From: Opitutales bacterium
GTDB lineage: Bacteria; Verrucomicrobiota; Verrucomicrobiia; Opitutales; Oceanipulchritudinaceae
Direction of reading: 5' to 3'
Assembly (NCBI GenBank): GCA_007123395.1
Contig: SKLD01000221.1
Span: forward strand, 1-12,207
Length of the DNA stretch: 12,207 bases
This document shows positions 6,764 to 12,207 of the stretch, piece by piece. Position 1 is the first letter of the stretch. Each line of letters starts with the position of its first letter. Position numbers and translations under genes: made by a program. The notes beneath the pieces are model-generated. The model did not search any database and had not been told where the DNA came from. It saw only the letters and a list, made by a program, of their open reading frames with translations.

Positions 6764-8015
6764 GGCGGAGAGCCTCGGCGGGGTCGAGACGGGAGGCCTG
6801 AAAAGCGGGGACAAAACCGGATAGAATGCCCGTGGCAATGGAGACGATCACTGCCGCGACGATGAGTTGCGGTGAAAGAATAAAGGGGAAAGCGGGTACA
6901 GTGGCGTCGAATACGAACTTTAATGCAACCGTTAGCGTGAGACCGACCGCCCCGCCGATGAGGCAGATGCCCACTGCCTCCATCAGAAACTGGGTGAGGA
7001 TGGTGGTCCGCCGCGCACCCAGCGCCCGGCGGGTGCCGATCTCGCGGGTGCGCTCGCGCACGCTCACGAAGGTGATGTTCATGATGCCGATTGCGCCGAC
7101 AAAGAGCGCGAGCCCGGTGATGAAAAAGCCCCCGATAGCGATCTGCGTCTTCACGTTGCCTATGGTGTCTTCGAGCATTTCCGTCTGGTTGATCTCGAAG
7201 TCGTTCTCATGGCCGGGAAGCAGGCCGCGGATACGCCGCATAGCCCCCTCGAGTTCACTGCGGGCCTCGTGCAGCGAGGCGTCGGGGCGCACTTTCACGC
7301 GGAGGTGCGTGTGCCAGTTGCCTCGTTCGAAGCGGCGCAGGGCGGCCAGCGGCATGGCTGCCTGGTTGTCAAAACTCTGCAGGCCGAGAAAACTTCCCTG
7401 GCGGCGGAAGACCCCTATGACTTCGAAGCGCAGACCGCGGATACGCACCTCTTGCCCGATAGCGGTTTCGCGTCCGGCCTCGAAGAGCGCTTCAGCGACG
7501 TCGTATCCAAGAATAATGACATTGCGCCCGGAGGTATACTCGGCGTCGTTGAAGAAGCGCCCGAATTCAATGTCGGCGCGGTTCACGTAGCCGTAGGGCA
7601 CTGTCGTGCCCACAATGTAGACGTTGGACACGGATTCGCCGCCGCGCTGGATGGCTCGGAAGGAAAGGGCGCAGGGGACGGCGGTATCCAGCGCAGAGTT
7701 CGGAGTGTCAATGATGATATCGTTGAGCTGACGCGCGAATTCCGTGCGCAAGACGGGACGGTTGCGGTAGCGCATCCAGTCGTCGCCCGCGCCACCCCAT
7801 GGCCAGCGCTCGACGTAGAGCAAGTCCGTTCCAAGCATGTCCAGACTGTCGGAAAACCCCTTGTCCAGCCCATTGACCGCCGTGCCCATCAGAGTTACGG
7901 CCATGACACCGATAATGACACCGAGGGCGGTGAGCAGCGAACGCATCTTGTGCGCGCCAATCTGCTCTGCCGCGATGCGGGCGTTTTCCGCGAATTCGGT
8001 GACGATACGGCGCAT
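6756..8015 (-). CDS. MacB/FtsX-type ABC transporter permease (first permease of efflux operon)
   Basis: 419 residues, a helix at about 25-45, a periplasmic domain to about 288, then helices near 290-315, 345-367 and 382-404. The family signature reads AIGIMNITFVSVRERTREIG (308-327) followed by TRRALGARRTTILTQFLMEAV, with the terminal ASRLDPAEALRHE. It is clearly related to the next gene in the conserved core but diverged in the periplasmic domain, so the pair are old paralogues rather than a recent duplication. The start is 21 nt after the ATPase stop, without an obvious Shine-Dalgarno, and the end overlaps the next permease by 8 bp. Related pairs with a stand-alone ATPase occur in LolCDE-type systems, but the TolC and MacA-like partners here argue for MacAB-style efflux or export of a peptide, siderophore, lipid or drug-like compound. 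Substrate cannot be read. Confidence 0.9.
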   Translation of the reverse strand: MRRIVTEFAENARIAAEQIGAHKMRSLLTALGVIIGVMAVTLMGTAVNGLDKGFSDSLDMLGTDLLYVERWPWGGAGDDWMRYRNRPVLRTEFARQLNDIIIDTPNSALDTAVPCALSFRAIQRGGESVSNVYIVGTTVPYGYVNRADIEFGRFFNDAEYTSGRNVIILGYDVAEALFEAGRETAIGQEVRIRGLRFEVIGVFRRQGSFLGLQSFDNQAAMPLAALRRFERGNWHTHLRVKVRPDASLHEARSELEGAMRRIRGLLPGHENDFEINQTEMLEDTIGNVKTQIAIGGFFITGLALFVGAIGIMNITFVSVRERTREIGTRRALGARRTTILTQFLMEAVGICLIGGAVGLTLTVALKFVFDATVPAFPFILSPQLIVAAVIVSIATGILSGFVPAFQASRLDPAEALRHE

Positions 8016-8036
8016 GGCACAGGGGCGTGAAACAGG

Positions 8037-8786
8037 TTAGTGTGCGGCCGGGGTTTCGGCGAGGTAGGGCCGGCCGATGATTTCGTCGCTTTCAATATGA
8101 CCGTCGCGCAGGCGCACGATGCGCCGGGCGTGGCGGGCAATGTCATCCTCGTGTGTGACGACGATGATGGTGTTGCCCGCGCGATAGAGTGATTCAAAAA
8201 TCTCCATGATGTCCTCGCCCGTGCGCGAATCGAGGTTGCCCGTCGGTTCATCGGCGAGGATGACGGACGGGTTGTTGACGAGTGCCCGTGCGATGGCGAC
8301 GCGCTGGCGTTGGCCGCCCGACAGCTCATTGGGGCGGTGGTGCGCACGGTCCGATAGCCCCACAATATCCAAGGTCCCGCGGGCGCGTTCGATCCGTTCC
8401 TCCCGGCTCATGCCGGCGTAAACGAGGGGAAGCTCCACATTGCGCAGCACGTTTGCGCGGGGGAGGAGGTTGAAGCTCTGAAAGACAAAACCGATGCGGC
8501 GGTTCCGGATATCTGCGAGTTCGTCGTCATCCATGGACGCCACGTCTTCCCCCTCGAATAAATAGCGGCCCGCCGTCGGGGTGTCGAGGCAGCCGAGCAG
8601 GTTCATGAGCGTGGACTTGCCGCTGCCCGACGGCCCCATGACGGCCACGTAGTCATTCTCCATGATATCGAGATCAATACCGTCGAGGGCGCGGACATAT
8701 ATCTTACCAAGGTCGTAGATCCGCTCCACCCCGCGGATCTCAATGATGGGCCGGCGTGCCCCGGCCGTTGTCCGGACCGCACTCAT
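8037..8786 (-). CDS. ABC transporter ATP-binding protein, LolD/MacB type
   Basis: 249 residues, full length for a stand-alone MacB/LolD-type ATPase. Visible motifs in order: Walker A GPSGSGKST (51-59), Q-loop Gln103 in VFQSFNLLPR, ABC signature LSGGQRQR (155-162), Walker B VILADEPTG with catalytic Glu180, D-loop NLDSRTG and H-loop His212 in VVTHEDDIA. The N-terminal segment IYDLGKIYVRALDGIDLDI is typical of the MacB subfamily. It powers mechanotransmission through the two permeases at the inner membrane. The start codon overlaps the stop of the adaptor gene by 4 bp (ATGA at 8786-8783), a strong sign of coupling, and the first permease starts 21 nt after its stop. All catalytic residues are present, so it is expected to be active. 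Confidence 0.95.
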   Translation of the reverse strand: MSAVRTTAGARRPIIEIRGVERIYDLGKIYVRALDGIDLDIMENDYVAVMGPSGSGKSTLMNLLGCLDTPTAGRYLFEGEDVASMDDDELADIRNRRIGFVFQSFNLLPRANVLRNVELPLVYAGMSREERIERARGTLDIVGLSDRAHHRPNELSGGQRQRVAIARALVNNPSVILADEPTGNLDSRTGEDIMEIFESLYRAGNTIIVVTHEDDIARHARRIVRLRDGHIESDEIIGRPYLAETPAAH

Positions 8787-10096
8787 GATTGTCGGCGGGG
8801 ACCGGCGCGGTCGGTGTCGTCCGGCGAATCCACGCGGACCGTGCTGCCGTGTTCCAGTTCGCGCGTGAGAACGCTGTGGCTGCCGGTGACGACCGATTCG
8901 CCGATCTCAAGGCCCGATTTGATCTCAATGTAACGTGTGTCGGCGATACCGGTTTGCACCTTGCGCAGTTCCGCCAGCCCGTTGTTGACCACAAAGACAA
9001 CACGCTCGAGTGTATCACGCCTCCCGCGGGGGCGGGCGTTCTCTGCCTCACTGTTCTCATTGGAAGAGGCGTTGTTGTCTGTTTTGTCGGCGCCAAGGGC
9101 CGCCCGCACGATGTCGGGACGGCGGACCGTAACACTCTGCAGGGGCACCCGCACAACGTCCGTCACAGTCTCCGTCTCGATGTCGGCGGTGGCGGTCATG
9201 CCGGGCCGAACGCCCACCGGCGGTTCATCGAGGAGGATGCGGACAAGGAAGGTTGTGAGCTGCTCCTGCGTGCGGTCGCCCGCGCTGTCGGCGGTATTAG
9301 CGATTTCCGTCACGCGTGCGCGAAAGCGCTCGTCGGGGAATGCATCGATCTCCACGAATGCGCGGTCATGCAGCTTGACGTTGGTGATGTCGCTTTCGCT
9401 TACGTCGACACGGACCTCGATGGCGTCGAGGTTGGCAAGGCGCATGATCTCCGTCCCCTCGAATTGTCCGGTGCCGACGACACGGTCGCCCGACTCGGCG
9501 TTGAGCCGTGTTATGGTGCCGCTCATCGGAGCGTGAATGGTCGTCTTGCCGAGGAGATCACGCGCTTCTTTGAGCTGCATTTCCTGTTGCTCGATGCGGT
9601 ATTCGGATGCCTCGTGGGAGGCGCGTTCGATGTCCACGCGTGTCTTCGCTTGGTCGAGTTGCTCGCGTGTCGCAAAACCCCGTTCGTGCAGATCCTCCAC
9701 GCGCCGCAGGTCAAGTTGCGCCTGCAAATACTGTGCTCGCGCCTGGGCGCTCTGCGCGCGTGTGGCGCGAAGGGAGGCCTCCTGTTGGGCGACCTGTGCT
9801 TCAAGGGTGTTCGGGTTGATACGGGCGAGAACGTTGCCGCGTTCTACCCGTTGGCCGTCCTTCACCGGAAGCTCGATGATCTCACCCGATACTTCAGAAG
9901 AAATACGCACTTCCACGACGGGATGGATTTTACCCGCCGCCGTGACCACACTCGTGATGTCGCCACGGTCCGCTTCCTGCGCGGTGACAGCGAGCGAGTC
10001 GTCTTTCGGGCGCAAAGCCACCGCAGCGACGGCGGCGATGATGATGAGCCCGGTGCCGAAAAGAATCCATCCGCGTTTTTTTTTACGTTTTTTCAT
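8783..10096 (-). CDS. MacA/HlyD-like periplasmic adaptor (membrane fusion protein)
   Basis: 437 residues from the ATG at 10096. A start 44 codons upstream would overlap the end of the TolC gene and gives a stretch unlike the family. No Shine-Dalgarno is seen on this strand. The N-terminus is very basic (KKRKKKR, residues 2-8) followed by an inner-membrane anchor (9-28). Then come the lipoyl-like half (about 62-95, ISSEVSGEIIELPVKDGQRV), an alpha-hairpin rich in Gln, Ala and Arg (about 96-183), the returning lipoyl half (about 184-215, TTIHAPMSGTI), a beta-barrel domain (about 225-315) and a membrane-proximal domain (about 363-425). A hydrophilic Asn/Ser/Glu-rich insert (about 334-362) separates the last two and looks like a flexible linker. 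It bridges the permeases to TolC. The run of nine A's coding for part of the lysine cluster (about 10076-10084) is a possible slippage spot. Confidence 0.93.
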   Translation of the reverse strand: MKKRKKKRGWILFGTGLIIIAAVAAVALRPKDDSLAVTAQEADRGDITSVVTAAGKIHPVVEVRISSEVSGEIIELPVKDGQRVERGNVLARINPNTLEAQVAQQEASLRATRAQSAQARAQYLQAQLDLRRVEDLHERGFATREQLDQAKTRVDIERASHEASEYRIEQQEMQLKEARDLLGKTTIHAPMSGTITRLNAESGDRVVGTGQFEGTEIMRLANLDAIEVRVDVSESDITNVKLHDRAFVEIDAFPDERFRARVTEIANTADSAGDRTQEQLTTFLVRILLDEPPVGVRPGMTATADIETETVTDVVRVPLQSVTVRRPDIVRAALGADKTDNNASSNENSEAENARPRGRRDTLERVVFVVNNGLAELRKVQTGIADTRYIEIKSGLEIGESVVTGSHSVLTRELEHGSTVRVDSPDDTDRAGPRRQS

Positions 10097-10172
10097 CTGG
10101 AGGAATTGGGGTTGTGTCACGAACACCCGGAAAGGAAAGAAAAATGTGCGGCATCGGCTCCTTGCGCGCAGG

Positions 10173-11666
10173 CTAGGGTGCTTCGACTTCGTCCCAAGTG
10201 AAACCGTGACGCTCCAAAAGTGTGCCATCTATGCGGTTGAGGTCAACCTCCGCGCGAATGCGTTCGATGACGGCCCGCAGGCGACTGCTGCGCGCGTTAT
10301 CGAGGTCGCGCTGACTCTCCAATACAGCGCGGAATGTAGAGAGGCCTGTCTCGTACCGGCTGCGTTCCTGCGCAAAGGACTCTTCCTGTAGTTCGAGCGT
10401 TAGGTTCGCGGCGCTCAAGCGCTCCTCGCTGGTGCGCAACTGCCGCCAAGCGCGACGGGTTTGCTCAAGTAGTCTCTGTTTGATCTCAACCATGCGGATC
10501 TCCTCTTGTTCGAGACGTCGGTCGGCTTGGCGGAGGCCCGCCCGTTCCGCTGCGAACCCCCACGGCATGCTGAACTGAACGCCGACACGCCAGTAGTGGC
10601 CGTCCTTGTTTATCGCGCCGTCGTAGGCTCTCCAGCGGTCGTCGATGTCCACACCAAGAACACCAACGCCGGCGGAGAGGTCCACAGTCGGCCGTGTGCG
10701 GTCGCGCGCGACGACGCGGTCGAGCCGTCGCTGCTCGACCACGCCTTCCTGCACAAGAGTGTCCGGGTTCCGGTCAAGCGTGCGCCGCCAAACGGTGGAA
10801 AATTCGGGGGGCTCCAAGAATGTATCAGGTAGTGCGCTGACGCGGCTGGTGGCGTCCAGAGCAAGCGTCTCGTCCAGCGCGCCGAGAAGGATGAGCAAGC
10901 GGTCATGGGCCGACTCCACTTCCTGCTGTGCGACGAGAATGTCTTCCTGGCGCTCGGCGAGGTTGGCGCGTGCCTGCAGCACATCCAGCCGGGTCGCGAG
11001 ACCGAGGCGCTCGCGTTCCCGCGTTTCCTCTAGAAGCGACTCCGCGACGCGGATGCTCGACTCGCGCAGCTCGCGGTCGCGGTAAGCGTAGGCCAAGTCC
11101 CAGTAGGCTGTTTCGGTTTGCGCGAGGATGTCGAGAATCGCGGCGCGGAAGCGCAGCCGCTCCGTTTCCGATCCGATGCGTGCCCGACGTAACTGCGCGA
11201 GGTTCACCTCCCGGCCGAAGCCCTGCCAGAGCGACTGGTTCAGGCCCAGCGTGAATTCCGCGTCGCGGGAGCCGATGGCCTGTTCGGCGTTGGTGTCACG
11301 CTCAACTAAAGCGGTCTCGGCGGTCACCCTTGTTCCGGTGGAGAATGGCTGGCGCGCGCCGAAGGTGTAGCGTCTCGTTGTCGTTTCCGTACCCTCCGTC
11401 ACGTCCGTCGCAACGGGGCGGTCGCGCCGCACGTAATCCGCTGTGCCGAATAGGCTGAAGTCAAAAGCCGCTTCCTCGATCGCCACGGCGTCATCCGCGA
11501 TCCGCGGGTCCAGCCGCGCGATGCCGAGCGAAAGGTTGTGCTCGAGGGCACGGTGGATGGCTTCGCGAAGTTGAAGGACGGAGCCTTCACCCTCCGTCGC
11601 TTGCATAGCAGTGCCACTCGCGGCAGCCACTCCCGCGGCAAAAATGATTCGAAACGGTCGGAACAT
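10173..11666 (-). CDS. TolC-like outer-membrane efflux protein (first gene of efflux operon)
   Basis: 497 residues from the ATG at 11666, which begins a signal peptide (MFRPFRIIFAAGVAAASGTA, cleavage near residue 23). An ATG at 11693 would add nine residues to the n-region and is preceded by a weak GGGA, so it remains possible. The mature protein is an outer-membrane efflux (OEP) family member: an opening SVLQLREAIHRALEHNLSL, a long alternation of amphipathic helices with many Arg, Glu, Gln and Leu (for example LGLATRLDVLQARANLAERQ), a repeat of this layout in the second half (RYETGLSTFRAVLESQRDLD), and beta-strand stretches such as RRYTFGARQPFSTGTRVTAE. It should trimerise into the channel through outer membrane and periplasm. 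The adaptor gene follows after 76 bp without a terminator, so all five genes probably form one transcript starting upstream of here. Confidence 0.92.
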   Translation of the reverse strand: MFRPFRIIFAAGVAAASGTAMQATEGEGSVLQLREAIHRALEHNLSLGIARLDPRIADDAVAIEEAAFDFSLFGTADYVRRDRPVATDVTEGTETTTRRYTFGARQPFSTGTRVTAETALVERDTNAEQAIGSRDAEFTLGLNQSLWQGFGREVNLAQLRRARIGSETERLRFRAAILDILAQTETAYWDLAYAYRDRELRESSIRVAESLLEETRERERLGLATRLDVLQARANLAERQEDILVAQQEVESAHDRLLILLGALDETLALDATSRVSALPDTFLEPPEFSTVWRRTLDRNPDTLVQEGVVEQRRLDRVVARDRTRPTVDLSAGVGVLGVDIDDRWRAYDGAINKDGHYWRVGVQFSMPWGFAAERAGLRQADRRLEQEEIRMVEIKQRLLEQTRRAWRQLRTSEERLSAANLTLELQEESFAQERSRYETGLSTFRAVLESQRDLDNARSSRLRAVIERIRAEVDLNRIDGTLLERHGFTWDEVEAP

Positions 11667-11976
11667 AGGTTGTAAGCGGTCAACACTGAACATAGATTCC
11701 CGCGTTGCAATACGGAAGCCGTCCGTTTCCCCCCAAGCCATCGCCTATGCTGGATCGCCCGATGGTTTAGAGTTTCATTCAGGCAACCGAGGCGGGGCAC
11801 GCATCGTTTTTTCCGCCACAAGGGCGATTGCTCGTGTTCCTTCCCATGCGGGCCTGGAAGTCAATTGAAGCAGGGATGACAATAAATTTATTTATGAGCT
11901 TATAAATGGCATATTTTAATTCTGAAATAGATTTTTGCCTTGAATATACAAAATATAAAAACATGCTTCGGGCGTT
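11667..11976. other. Divergent intergenic region with AT-rich segment
   Basis: About 310 bp between the efflux operon and the divergent transposase-like gene; it must hold promoters for both. The half next to the operon is GC-rich and shows no clear -35/-10 pair. The half next to the transposase (about 11876-11965) is strikingly AT-rich compared with the rest of the window, with TATAAA at 11901-11906 and 11954-11959 and two adjacent dyads (see 11881-11906). None of the possible promoter pairs has standard spacing, so I name no promoter. No coding sequence is supported here. Confidence 0.5.
11881..11906. repeat. Two adjacent AT-rich palindromes upstream of the transposase-like gene
   Basis: AATAAATTTATT (11881-11892) is a perfect 12-bp palindrome. 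It overlaps TTTATGAGCTTATAAA (11891-11906), whose arms TTTAT and ATAAA flank an AGCT core. They lie about 70-95 bp before the ATG at 11977. They may be regulator sites, a promoter region, or the boundary hairpins of the transposase-like unit. Confidence 0.35.
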
Positions 11977-12207
11977 ATGGCCTATCATTTAAGGATCAAG
12001 AGCGCGCATCGCGCGGCGTTTCACTGTGTGTGCCGGGTGACGCGGCAGCTGGGGCTGCTGGGCGAGGCGGAGCGGGACGCGCTGGCGGCGGCGATGCGCA
12101 AGGCGGCGGATTTCTCGGGCGTGGAGCTGCTGGCTTACGGTGTGTTGTCCAACCACTTCCATCTTCTGGTGCGGGTCGATCCGCAGGCGCGCGAGTGCGA
12201 CGATGAG
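11977..12207 (+). CDS. Y1 (HUH) REP-associated transposase-like protein, N-terminal part, 3' end outside window
   Basis: The first 77 codons from ATG at 11977 run open to the window edge. The protein begins MAYHLRIKSAHRAAFHCVCR and reaches LLAYGVLSNHFHLLVRV, where His60-Phe61-His62 is the HUH metal-binding motif of Y1 transposases; the SNHFHLLV context is highly characteristic of the REP-associated group. The catalytic tyrosine and the AYIDLN signature would lie beyond the window. No Shine-Dalgarno precedes the ATG (ACATGCTTCGGGCGTT). A competing ATG at 11963 in another frame stops after nine codons. It is on the same strand as the gene fragment at 1-512, which holds only the complementary C-terminal half, so whether the two are recent copies cannot be judged here. 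Such enzymes act on hairpin DNA at REP-type repeats. Confidence 0.83.
   Translation, partial: MAYHLRIKSAHRAAFHCVCRVTRQLGLLGEAERDALAAAMRKAADFSGVELLAYGVLSNHFHLLVRVDPQARECDDE

Noticed and set aside
5423..8030. Open frames on the + strand opposite the permease genes (for example 5423-6211, 6826-7590, 7209-8030)
   Set aside because: Shadow frames of the permease genes. Their composition is unlike real proteins and there are no ribosome sites or motifs.
8789..10201. Very long open frame (470 codons) on the + strand opposite the adaptor gene
   Set aside because: It is the complement of a well-supported MacA/HlyD-like gene, shows no family resemblance, and high GC produces long antisense frames throughout this window.
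1..12207. Composite transposon defined by the two Y1 transposase-like genes
   Set aside because: RAYT-type enzymes are not known to move cargo as composite elements. No terminal repeats or target-site duplications are visible, and the gene ends needed to test this are outside the window.

Overview
The window looks like chromosomal DNA of a GC-rich Gram-negative member of the Verrucomicrobiota, probably Opitutae. The evidence is the pair of glucuronoyl-esterase-like (CE15) hydrolases with C-terminal modules common in that phylum's exported enzymes, the TolC-type efflux operon (so there is an outer membrane), and the many genes without a clear Shine-Dalgarno. The lineage is inferred from protein style only; there is no rRNA or marker gene here.

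Layout. Positions 1-512 (+) hold the C-terminal part of a REP-associated Y1 (HUH) transposase-like protein. Facing it at 564-1325 (-) is a TVP38/TMEM64 (VTT/SNARE-associated) membrane protein. At 1543-3198 (+) is an exported CE15-family esterase with a dockerin/EF-hand-like C-terminal module. A 496-bp gap follows, with inverted repeats, a convincing Rho-independent terminator and a promoter-like segment. At 3695-5481 (+) is a second, paralogous CE15 gene. It is broken: the end of the catalytic domain, including the histidine region, is missing, and the remainder (Ig-like plus malectin-like domains) continues in another frame. Only 7 bp further on, 11666-5489 (-) is a five-gene operon in transcription order: TolC-like outer-membrane protein, MacA/HlyD-like adaptor, LolD/MacB-like ATPase, and two different FtsX/MacB-type permeases. 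After an AT-rich intergenic stretch, 11977-12207 (+) begins a second Y1 transposase-like gene, cut by the window end.

How the genes work together. The operon encodes a complete tripartite exporter (outer-membrane channel, periplasmic adaptor, split ABC transporter with two distinct permeases). Its last four genes overlap or are closely spaced, so they are very likely co-transcribed. The two CE15 genes form a tandem pair aimed at glucuronate esters of plant or algal polysaccharide. Both share an unusual 18-20 bp sequence about 115-125 bp upstream of their start codons, the best candidate regulatory signal in the window. Two transposase-like genes in the same orientation bracket the whole segment.

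I see no CRISPR array, tRNA, rRNA or integrase, and no plainly new multi-gene system. The items most worth a second look are the shared upstream motif, the loss of the canonical acidic residue in both esterases, the deletion that broke the second one, and the structured gap between them.
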